From Isoperla grammatica (Eukaryota > Arthropoda > Insecta > Plecoptera > Perlodidae): DNA of 64,000 nucleotides. Below, piece after piece: positions 10,807 to 20,420 of this stretch. Under the pieces are notes generated by a model. That model saw only the letters and a list, made by a program, of their open reading frames with translations. It was not told the origin of the DNA and searched no databases. Location: the NCBI GenBank assembly GCA_945910005.1, contig OX246741.1, forward strand, positions 49,817,298-49,881,297, in the 5' to 3' direction. Position 1 is the stretch's first letter; every line of letters starts with the position of its first letter. Made by a program: the position numbers and the translations under genes.

Positions 10807-12668
10807 TGCCTATTCCCTTACTGCCAACGTTGATGTAAAGGGAAATAGTTGACTTCCTTACTGCCAACGTTGATGTAAAGAGAAATAGTTGATTTTCTTA
10901 CTGCCAACGTTGATGTAAAGGAAACTAGTTGATTCCCTAACTGCCAACGTTGATGTAAAGGGAAATAGTTGATTTCCTAACTGCCAACGTTGATGTAAAG
11001 GGAAATAGTTGATTTCCTTACTGCCAACGTTGATGTAAAGGGAAATAGTTGATTTCCTTACTGCCAACGTTGATGTAAAGGGAAATAGTTGATTTCCTTA
11101 CTGCCAACGTTGATGTAAAGAGAAATAGTTGATTTTCTTACTGCCAACGTTGATGTAAAGGAAACTAGTTGATTCCCTAACTGCCAACGTTGATGTAAAG
11201 TGTAACAGTTGATTCCCTTACTGCCAACGTTGATGTAAAGGGAAATAGTTGATTTCCTTACTGCCAACGTTGATGTAAAGAGAAATAGTTGATTTTCTTA
11301 CTGCCAACGTTGATGTAAAAGGAAATAGTTGATTCCCTTACTGCCAACGTTGGTGTAAAGGGAAACAGTTGATTCCCTTACTGCCAACGTTGGGGTAAAG
11401 GGAAATAGTTGATTTCCTTACTGCCAACGTTGATGTAAAGGGAAATAGTTTATTTCCTTACTGCCAACGTTGGTGTAAAGGGTAAAAGTTGATTCCCTTA
11501 CTGCCAACGTTGGTGTCAAGGGAAATAGTTGATTCTTTTACTGCCAACGTTGATGTAAAGGGAAATAGTTGATTCCCTTACTGCCAACTTTGATGTAAAG
11601 GGAAATAGTTGATTCCCTTACTGCCAACGGTTGTGTAAAGAGGAACAGTTGTTTTCCTTACTGTCAACGTTGGTGTAAAGGTAAATAGTTGATTCCCTTA
11701 CTGCCAACGTTGGTGTAAAGGGCAATAGTTGATTCCCTTACTGCCAACGTTGGTGTAAAGGGAAATAGTTGATTCCCTTACTGCCAACGTTAGTGTAAAT
11801 GGAAATAGTTGATTCCCCTACTGCCAACGTTGGTGTAAAGGGAAACAGTTGATTCCTTACTGCCAACGTTGGTGTCAAGAGAACTAGTTGATTCCCTTAC
11901 TGCCAAAGTTGGTGTAAAAGGAAATAGTTGATTCCCTTACTGCCAACGTTGGTGTAAAGGGAAATAGTTGATTCCCTTACTGCCAACGTTGGTGTAAAGG
12001 GAAATAGTTGATTCCCTTACTGCAAACGTTGGTGTTAACGGAAATAGTTGATTCCCTTACTGCCAACGTTGGTGTTAACGGAAATAGTTGTATCCCTTAC
12101 TGCCAACGTTGGTGTTAACGGAAATAGTTGATTCCCTTACTGCAAACGTTGGTGTTAACGGAAATAATTGATTCCCTTACTGCAAACGTTGGTGTTAACG
12201 GAAATAGTTGATTCCCTTACTGCAAACGTTGGTGTTAACGGAAATAGTTGATTCCCTTACTGCAAACGTTGGTGTTAACGGAAATAGTTGATTCCCTTAC
12301 TGCAAACGTTGGTGTTAACGGAAATAGTTGATTCCCTTACTGCAAACGTTGGTGTTAACGGAAATAGTTGATTCCCTTACTGCAAACGTTGGTGTTAACG
12401 GAAATAGTTGATTCCCTTACTGCCAACGTTGATGTTAATGGAAACAGTTAATTCCCTTACTGCCAACGTTGGTGTAAAGGGAAACAGTTGATTCCCTTAC
12501 TGCCAACGTTGGTGTAAAGGGAAACAGTTGATTCCCTTACTGCCAACGTTGGTGTAAAGGGAAATAGTTGATTCCCTTACTGCCAACGTTGGTGTTAAGG
12601 GAAATAGTTGATTCCCTTACTGCCAACGTTGGTGTAAAGGGAAATAGTTGATTCCCTTACTGCCAACG
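10807..12668. repeat. 40-bp satellite, about 46 units
   Basis: The unit reads approximately TTACTGCCAACGTTGATGTA then AAGGGAAATAGTTGATTCCC. Registers are exactly 40 bp from 10821 to about 11860, after which a single 1-bp deletion shifts the phase. Variants are regionally clustered: a block at about 12020-12420 carries TGCAAACG and GTTAACGG in nearly every unit, and a multi-unit segment beginning at 10861 is repeated from 11101 (240 bp, six units). This indicates amplification of multi-unit blocks. Open frames across it are artefacts of the period. Confidence 0.97.
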
Positions 12669-12746
12669 AGATGTCAGTTTCCTTCCTTCAATAACTCTAA
12701 CGTCCTAACGTAAGTATTCGCATACCGACATCACATGCTTATTTAC
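12669..12746. other. Short unassigned junction
   Basis: Ordinary sequence between the satellite and the dispersed repeat; no feature is seen. Confidence 0.4.
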
Positions 12747-12880
12747 TGCCACTTTCATGCGCGGTAAAAAACAGCAGATTCCTGGCGTTCTTACGCACAT
12801 TCGTGAATGCAGTCTTCCGCCGAGTAGAGTGCACAAGCCTTATAGCCACGCCCACCGTCCACCAGCACCACCCACGCCCA
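12747..12880 (+). repeat. Dispersed repeat R2, copy 1
   Basis: CTGCCACTTTCATGCGCGG, GGCGTTCTTACGCACATTCG and GTAGAGTGCACAAGCC occur in the same order as in the reverse complement of 34395-34540. The middle block is also found at 39225-39310. The three copies differ at many sites, so the family is old. Its class is unknown. Confidence 0.6.
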
Positions 12881-12889
12881 AGAGCTACC

Positions 12890-13025
12890 GTGTGTGCGTG
12901 TGCGTGTGCGTGTGCGTGTGCGTGTGCGTGTGCGTGTGCGTGTGCGTGTGCGTGTGCGTGTGCGTGTGCGTGTGCGTGTGCGTGTGCGTGTGCGTGTGCG
13001 TGTGCGTGTGCGTGTGCGTGTGTGC
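12890..13025. repeat. (GTGTGC)n hexanucleotide microsatellite
   Basis: About 22 tandem copies of the hexamer with essentially no interruption. The alternating purine-pyrimidine sequence is of the kind that can adopt Z-DNA. Open frames reading CVCVCV, ACACAC or HTHTHT are artefacts. Confidence 0.98.
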
Positions 13026-13620
13026 AGATTGTGTTTTACATTGTGTATTGTGTAGTGGTCGATAATGCAAGGCTATTCATTGATTTGTACGTGACTGTGG
13101 AAATGTCTTGAATATCAATGAATACATTGTTTCGTTCCCAAGTGTGTTGAAAGGTGTTTTGCATTTGATTGAGACAGAGTTGAGTAAATTAAAGTGGTAT
13201 ATTTATTTGTGTTAATACAAAACAATACATATATGCATGTGTATAGACAGATATGGATATAGCAAAAAATGGCGAGGTACAATCAGCCGCTGTTTATTCT
13301 TCCACCTAACCATAGTAATACTCAAAACATAGATAATATAAAATAAAATATACAGTGATGAAAAACTAATGATATATAGATGGTAGATTATAAGTAGCAT
13401 TATATACATTAGTCTGAAGTAGATACAAACAACATTTTTTTTTACTTAAAAAACACTTTTTTTCAGAAAAAACGTTTTTTTAATAATACAAACATAAGAT
13501 GGTAGTAGCATTAAAATATATTATGCCGATACACAAGAGTGGTTCTTGACAAAAAATTCACTTATAAAAATATATACACATACATGATATACATATAATA
13601 AAACCAGACATTAAAAAACC
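13026..13620. other. AT-rich stretch with no supportable gene
   Basis: Rich in TATA and poly-A/T words. No domain-bearing frame or RNA gene was seen. Confidence 0.5.
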
Positions 13621-13800
13621 AACCCCGACTTGCAATCGAACAAAGGTCTCTCTGTATTTCTCAATTAATTTCCACAAGAGGGTTTCTTGAGAAAATACCC
13701 ATTTACATATTTATAAGTATATAATAAGATATACATAGAACTATAAACAAAATAATAAAACCATTGACATAGTAAGGCTTACACAATTGTACACACACAA
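13621..13800. repeat. Direct repeat R3, left copy
   Basis: Shares CACAAGAGGGT, TTTATAAGTAT, AATAAGATATACATAGAA and GCTTACACAATTGTACACAC in order with 14880-15062. The two copies flank the LINE fragment between them. Confidence 0.7.
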
Positions 13801-13869
13801 AAATACACCAGAAAGATTAACAACGTACAAGTATAAAACAAGTGATTAAACAGCTATTCTACAGCGATT

Positions 13870-14873
13870 AGCATTTATTTATTTATTTGTATTTATTTGA
13901 AATATATCGTTAACAGGGCAAAGCCCCACCAGTAACGTATAATAAAAATAAAATCAAGTACATGTACAACATACATGTACAAGAAATATACACAATATCA
14001 CATATACACAAATACAAATACATACAAATTTTGCCAAAAATTAACAAAAAAACATGACAGTGAACTGCCAAAGTCAACCTTAATATTAGAACATAAACAC
14101 AAACACAAATTTACACACATTGCCGCATTACATTCTTGAACGAACTCATTGATATATTAAACGGATCAAGCTCTGAAGGAGCCATATCATTGTAAACTTG
14201 CTGAACACGATTCAGGCAAGTGTAGCGGAAAACGTCTATACGGCATTTTGGCAAAACAAACATGCCCCTTTGCCTAGTCAGTAGTCACTCTGGAAGGCAC
14301 ACGGAAGTTGATTCTGTCCAACAAGTTATTATCATTAACACAATTACGTATGATCTTGTAAAGAAATACTACATCAGTGACGTCGCGCTTAGCCTCTAAA
14401 GTAAGGAACCCCCCAGCGGCACACATGTCTACATACTCTTCTCTGTGATAGGGAACCCGCGCTTTAAAACAAAGCATTTTAATTAGCCTCTTTTGCACAT
14501 TTTCCAAACTAGCAGTATTGGTTTTATGGCTGTTATTAGGGTTCCACACAGGGCTGGCATAGTCTAAGGTGCTACGCACAAGTGAAAAGTACAGCATACA
14601 AACAGTACTAGGTGAAAATTCTTGCACTAAATGCCTCCTTATAAACCCTAGTAAACGGATAGATTTCGGTATAATTTTCAAGATGTGCTTACTAAATGAT
14701 AAATCATGACTGACTGTAACACCGAGGTCAACAACTTCCGTACACCTTGTTAGAGTATCACCATTTATTACATAATCATTTATCGTCCGAACCCTCTTAT
14801 TAGTAAAAGAAACAACACAACATTTCTTATCGTTAAGAGCAAGCTTCCAGTCCGTACACCAACTAGATATTTA
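13870..14873 (-). mobile_element. 5'-truncated Jockey/CR1-type LINE
   Basis: The minus strand carries the C-terminal part of a non-LTR reverse transcriptase (about 14274-14870), roughly 400 bp of 3' untranslated sequence, and an AAAT-rich tail at 13872-13900. Truncation at the 5' side and a simple 3' tail are typical of target-primed reverse transcription. The 5' break falls next to the start of the right R3 copy at about 14880. Confidence 0.8.
14274..14870 (-). pseudogene. LINE reverse transcriptase, C-terminal fragment
   Basis: This is about 198 codons open on the minus strand, with no start of its own. The frame begins just after a stop at 14871-14873 with ISSWCTDWKLALNDKKC, then VINGDTL, VDLGVTVSHDLSFSKHI, SLVRSTLDYASPVWNP and LENVQKRLIKMLCFK, and ends at a stop at 14274. 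This order (palm end, thumb, then the LEYASxVW and VQ+R motifs) is characteristic of Jockey/CR1-clade non-LTR retrotransposons. The catalytic FADD box, endonuclease and ORF1 are absent, so the copy is dead. The frame lacks internal stops, suggesting a fairly recent insertion. Confidence 0.85.
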
Positions 14874-14879
14874 ATAGCA

Positions 14880-15062
14880 AGAGGTGCAATTGACGGCAGC
14901 CATCGAACCAAGGTATCCCTATGTTTCTCAATCAATTCACCCACAAGAGGGTGTCTTGAACAAATATATATTTATAAGTATTTAATAAGATATACATAGA
15001 AGTATTGACAAAATAATAACAAACATAGTTTAGCTTACACAATTGTACACACAACTAGGCTC
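14880..15062. repeat. Direct repeat R3, right copy
   Basis: Matches 13621-13800 in the same orientation. It starts a few bases beyond the 5' truncation point of the LINE fragment. Confidence 0.7.
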
Positions 15063-15118
15063 AAATAAATGGTTATGTTCAATATCTGTATAGATTGTGA
15101 TAATTGAAAGTAGGTTGA

Positions 15119-15792
15119 AAGGGATGGTGAAGTGAAAAACTAAAAAAATAAAATTTTTATATATCGACCCTCAAATATGGGAAACATGACTAAAAGATAC
15201 CATACTTTTTAAAGCAGGCGGTTTAAAAATCAAAGAAAACGCGTTTTTTTGGCTTGGTGCTACCAAGTAGCACCAAGCAACTTTTCTCATGGTAATTTTC
15301 ATACAAACAAAATGTTGCCTCGAGATAGTAAAACAACCTCTAAAATTGGGCAACAAATAGGCTATCAACAAGGTCTCAATGTTAATCGTTTCTCCATCAA
15401 TAATACGCTTCTCAGTACGAACGTGTACTTCTACAAAATGCCTTGCAATTAATATTTTTTTTTGACTTATTGTGTAGAACAATTGCAACCTGTTTTGAGC
15501 AGCACTGTCCACGGTCGCCGAGTGTTTATCGGAGTTGTGGCTGGACTCGTATAACACAATGAGTGCTCTGTCTTTCGGGATGGCGCTAGCGAGCTCAGAA
15601 CAGATACAGCTTAACTACGCTTCAGAAGAAAAATGAAGCAGAACTGTATAGTGAATCTAGTAAAGTAGCTAAATGTTCAATATTTTCTTCTTACATTATA
15701 GCAAACTAAATCAGTTTTATTTTACACATAAAGGAGTTTCATGTACTTATGACTCATTGGTGACTTTTTAGTTTTTCACTTGACTATCCCTT
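15119..15792. mobile_element. TIR element of about 670 bp
   Basis: The left end AAGGGATGGTGAAGTGAAAA followed by ACTAAAAA is mirrored at the right end by TTTTTAGTTTTTCACTTGAC followed by TATCCCTT, giving terminal inverted repeats of about 28 bp with a few mismatches. An internal hairpin, CTTGGTGCTACCAAGTAGCA, lies near 15254. No target duplication is evident. It looks like a non-autonomous DNA transposon. Confidence 0.65.
15171..15557 (-). CDS. Unrecognised ORF inside TIR element
   Basis: A 128-codon open frame lies wholly within the inverted-repeat element at 15119-15792. The product has a central stretch beginning IARHFVEVHVRTEKR and a cysteine-containing segment beginning CFTISRQHFVC. I recognise no transposase motif, zinc finger or membrane segment. 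It could be a degraded piece of the element's protein or a chance frame. An overlapping plus-strand frame exists, so coding status is doubtful. Confidence 0.2.
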   Translation of the reverse strand: MLYESSHNSDKHSATVDSAAQNRLQLFYTISQKKILIARHFVEVHVRTEKRIIDGETINIETLLIAYLLPNFRGCFTISRQHFVCMKITMRKVAWCYLVAPSQKNAFSLIFKPPALKSMVSFSHVSHI

Positions 15793-17236
15793 ATCTTAGT
15801 TATCTGCCAAACAGGATTTTATACAATCAGCACAGAATGTGAAGTGAGGTAGGTTTATAAAAGTGTATTTACTTGATATAAAGAACGAGTCTTGAGTATA
15901 ATAAAGGGTTTCTATGAGGAAACGCCTTATTCTTGCCTCTCGATGAGCAGGTTCTGGTTTATCAATGTTCATTATATTAGCCAAAAGCTTTATGTTATAA
16001 TCTTCTTCCCATATAGTCAGTATGTTTTTAGAAATGAGTGAGTTTGCGTGTGTGATACAATTGAGTGTTTTTTCTTCCGTTAGTTTGTGCCTTGCATTAT
16101 GCTCATGTTGAATTACGTTATCGAAGTGTTTTCGAAAAGTATTTATGTACGTCTATGCGAACTCGTAGAACATTAAATGTATTGTTCTAAAGGTACTGTC
16201 TTGCGGGCTAATTATTATTTATATATTCTAGGAGATAAGTAATGTTTAAAAAATCACGTAGGTATTCGCGACAAGAGTCAACTAATGATTAGTAATGTTG
16301 TTGACAATTTCATAAAACCAAGTCTTGTTTGTGTACATCCGCCTATCACTTTAGGCTATAAGGTTATGTTCTTTGCACAGTGAAACATAGTTTTGACCGT
16401 GGTTAATTACTCACTAATTTAATGAAACGTTGTTGAGCTCAACTCGCTCTAGAAGAGAGAGTCGTTCACTTTCAAAAGTCGCCTTTTCTACAAAAAATAA
16501 ACAGGAGCTATAATCACTATAAATATCTTGTTGCTGAGAAAAATCAGAATTCAATTAATAATAAAAATATGTTCAAGATAAAAGTTTTCCTATGTTTAAA
16601 GGCCAATGAAATTCGTTGTCAGTTTCAAAACTTGCCTTTTCCAAACACTAGTCCTTTTCAAAACTAGCTTTTTCCATTATTAGCCTATCCCGTGGCCGCA
16701 TAAGCGTCATCTGCGCCACAACAGCACGAACGCCCTATTCCAATAGATCTTGAAGTCCACTACTAGCAGAGTTTGCTGGTCTTAACTCTGATGTTTTAAA
16801 TATATTTTGATAATGAAATAAATAACATTTAACAATGTGAACTATGAATTAGTTAAAACAAAGAAAACGATTTCGTTAATTTATTTTTGCTATCCAAAAG
16901 CATAATAATAAATAATCGGAAACAATATTGTAAATTGTAGTGATGAAAATAAATATTAAAATCAATAATAACAACTATCATTGAAATAAGTAACCCCATT
17001 TTTAAAGTTGTAGATTCAAAACTTGCCTATTACAGTCGTTAGTTTCTTAACAAGGTTTTTCCAAATAAATTTAAGATTGTAGAAAATGCTTAAATAAAGA
17101 TTTCAAAGGCAGGCAACAATACATGACACAATTGTGTAAGTATGCTTGCAAGTATTTCATATTTTCAAACAAAACATACAGAATCAGTTTTTTATGATTT
17201 GCCGTTGTTTATGTAAAGTGGAAAATGCCACTTCTG
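15793..17236. other. AT-rich stretch downstream of the NACHT gene
   Basis: No gene, RNA or transposon terminus is supportable. The phrase TTTTCCAAA/AACTTGCCTTTTCC recurs loosely at about 16480, 16630 and 17020-17060. Confidence 0.5.
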
Positions 17237-17332
17237 CTACTGAACGACTAATTTTATTCTCGTATTCAAGAAATAAAATGGTGTTTCACCGTCGTTTGTA
17301 CGAACCTGAATGTCCCCGCCCTTAGATATGAG
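17237..17332 (-). pseudogene. Displaced C-terminal ankyrin remnant
   Basis: Just past the present stop of the NACHT-ankyrin gene, the minus strand continues with sequence homologous to the 222-bp repeat (CTAAGGGCGGGGACATTCAG and onward). It now lies in another reading frame because of a 7-bp insertion at 17333-17339. In the frame used by the other units it reads LISKGGDIQVRT and continues to a stop at 17237-17239. The ancestral protein therefore probably ended about 30 residues further on. Confidence 0.7.
17253..17258 (-). promoter_or_regulatory. Candidate poly(A) signal AATAAA
   Basis: AATAAA on the minus strand, about 65 bases past the stop codon of the NACHT-ankyrin gene. The position suits 3'-end processing, but the sequence is AT-rich and the hexamer could be chance. 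Confidence 0.4.
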
Positions 17333-20300
17333 AATTGAGGAGTTCCATGATCTCAGTGTTACCGTATTTACAAGCATAATTTAAGGCCGACCAACCTTTC
17401 GAGTCTTCTGTGTTAATGTAGTCAGATAAAGGTTTGCCCTCCAGCCTTACAATGAGAGACCTAACGGCATCTACACTGGCATGTTCACTATTACACAGTG
17501 TATGAAGCGGTGTTTGATCGTTCTTTGTACGAGCCTGTATTTCCCCGCCCTTAGATATGAGGAGTTCCATGATCTCATAGTTAATGTATTTACAAGCATA
17601 ATGTAAGGCCGACCAACCGCTGAAGTCTTTTGTGTTAATGTAGTCAGATAAAGGTTTGCCCTCCAGCCTTACAATGAGAGACCTAACGGCATTTACACTG
17701 GCACGTTGACTATTACACAGTGTATGGAGCAGTGTTTGATCGTTCTTTGTACGAGCCTGTATGTCCCCGCCCTTAGATATGAGGAGTTCCATGATCTCAC
17801 AGTTAATGTATTTACAAGCATAATAAAAGGCCGACCAACCGCTGGAGTCTTTTGTGTTAATGTAGACAGATAAAGGTTTGCCCTCCAGCCTAACAATGAG
17901 AGACCTAACGGCATTTAAACTGGCACGTTGACTATTACACAGTGTATGAAGCGGAGTTTGATCGTTCGTATTACGTGTCTGTATGTACCCACCCTTAGAT
18001 ATGAGGAGTTCCATGATCTCATAGTTAATGTTTTTACAAGCAGAATGTAAGGCAGAATAACCATGGCAATCTTGTGTATTAATGTAGTCGAATAAAGGTT
18101 TGCCCTCCAGACTTACAATCAGAGCCTTAACGGCATCTACACTGTCATGTTCACTATGACACAGGATATGAAGCGGTGTTTGATCGTTCTTTGTACGAGC
18201 CTGTATGTCCCCGCCCTTAGATATGAGGAGTTTTATAACCTCTGTGTTACCGTGCATACAAGCAATATGTAAGGCCAACCAACCATTAAGGTTCTTTGTG
18301 TTAATGTAGTCAGATAAAGCTTCGTCCTCCAGCTTTACAATGAGAGACGTAACGGCATTTACACTTGCATATCTATAGTTACACAGGATATGAAGCGTAG
18401 TTTTAAAGAAACATGTACGAGCCTGTATGTCCCCGCCTTTAGATATAAGGAGTTTCATGATCTCTGTGTTACCGTGTTTACAAGCATAATGTAAGGCCGA
18501 CCAACCATGACGGTCTTCTGTGTTAATGTAGTCAGATAAAGGTTTGCCCTCCAGCCTTACAATCAGAGCCCTAACAGCATCTACACTGGCATGATGTGTA
18601 TTACACAGTTTATGAAGCGGTGTATGTTCGTACTTTGTACGAGCCTGTATGTCCCCGCCCTTAGATATGAGGAGTTCCATGATCTCATAGTTTATGTGTT
18701 TACAAGCATAATGTAAGGCCGACCAACCATCGGTGTCTTGGGTGTTAATGTAGTCAGATAAAGGTTTGCTCTCCAGCTTTACAATCAGAGCCTTAACGGC
18801 ATTCGCACTAGCATATTCACTTTCACACAGGACATGTAGGGGTGTTTTACCGTCGTATCTAGAAACCTGTATGTGCTCGCCCTTAGATATGAGGAGTTCC
18901 ATGACCTCTGTGTTACCGTGTTTATAAGCATAATGAATGGCCGACCAACCATCGGAGTCCTGGGTGTTAATGTAGACGGATAAAGGTTTGCCCTCCAGCC
19001 TTACAATCAGAGCCTTAACGGCATCCACACTGGCACTGTGATAGGGACTATTACACAGTGTATGTAGCGGTGTTTCATCGTTCTGTGTACGAGCCTGTAT
19101 GTCCCCGCCCTTAGATATGAGGAGTTTCATGATCTCAGTGTTACCGTTATAACAAGTATTATGTAAGGCCGACCAACCATCGGAGTCTTGGGTGTTAATG
19201 TAGTCAGATAAAGGTTTGCCCTCCAGCCTAACAATCAGAGCCTTAACGGCATCTACACTGGCATGTTTACTATCACACAGTGTATGTAGCAGTGTTTCAT
19301 CGTTCTTTGTACGAGCCTGTATGTCTCCGCCCTTAGATATGAGGAGTTTCATGACCTCAGTGTTACCGAACATACAAGCAATATGTAAGGCCGACCGACC
19401 ATCGGATTCTTGGGTGTTAATGTAGTCAGATAAAGGTTTGCCCTCCAGCTTTACAGTGAGAGCCCTAACGGCATCTACACTGGCATGATGTGTATTACAC
19501 AGTTTATGAAGCGGTGTATGTTCGTACTTTGTACGAGCCTGTATGTCCCCGCCCTTAGATATGAGGAGTTTCATGACCTCAGTGTTACCGTGCATACAAG
19601 CAGTATGTAAGGCCGACCAACCATTGAAGTCTTGGGTGTTAATGTAGTCAGATAAAGGTTTGCTCTCCAGCCTTACAATCAGAGCCTTAACGGCATCTAC
19701 ACTGGCATGTTCACTTTCACACAGTGTATGAAGCGGTGTTTGATCGTTCTTTCTACGAGCCTGTATTTCCCCGCCCTTAGATATGAGCAGTTCCATGATC
19801 TCATAGTTAATGTATTTACAAGCATAATGTAAGGCCGACCAACCATCGGAGTCTTGTATGTTAATGTAGTCAGATAAAGGTTTGCCTTCCAGCCTTACAA
19901 TCAGAGCCTTAACGGCTTCTACACTGGCATGTTGACTATTACACAGTGTATGAAGCGGTGTTTGATCGTTCTTTGTACGAGCCTGTATTTCCCCGCCCTT
20001 AGATATGAGGAGTTCCATGATCTCATAGTTAATGTATTTACAAGCATAATGTAAGGGCGACCAACCATCGGTGTCTTGGGTGTTAATGTAGTCAGATAAA
20101 GGTTTGCCCTCCAGCTTTACAATCAGAGCCTTAACGGCATCTACACTTGCATGTGCACTATCACAAAGGATATGAAGCGGTGTTTTATCGTTCTTTGTAC
20201 GAGCCTGTATTTCCCCGCCCTTAGATATGAGGAGTTTCATGACCTCAGTGTTACCGTGCATACAAGCAGTATGTAAGGCCGACCAACCCAAGAAGTCTTG

Positions 20301-20420
20301 GGTGTTAATGTAGTCAGATAAAGGTTTGCCCTCCAGCCTTACAATCAGAGCCTTAACGGCATCCACAGTAGCATATCTGTTGGCACACAGGACATGAAGC
20401 GGTGTTTGGTTGTTGTTGTT
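17322..20420 (-). repeat. 222-bp coding tandem array (14 units)
   Basis: Within the gene, the block AAGGCCGACCAACC (minus strand GGTTGGTCGGCCTT) recurs every 222 bp: about 17383, 17605, 17827, 18049 and onward to about 20279. Units are highly similar at DNA level, including synonymous sites. Each encodes an ankyrin repeat beginning WSALHYACKHGNTEIMKLLI and a second one carrying KTPLHxLC and VDAVKALIVRLEGKPLSDYI. One unit near 19030-19050 carries extra codons (SPYHSAS). Such homogeneity points to unequal exchange or gene conversion. Confidence 0.93.

Noticed and set aside
10807..12668. Regularly spaced repeats resembling a CRISPR array
   Set aside because: Units are contiguous 40-bp satellites with no unique spacers, and the context is eukaryotic.
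12757..13111. Cysteine/valine- or alanine/cysteine-repeat proteins
   Set aside because: They are translations of the (GTGTGC)n microsatellite.
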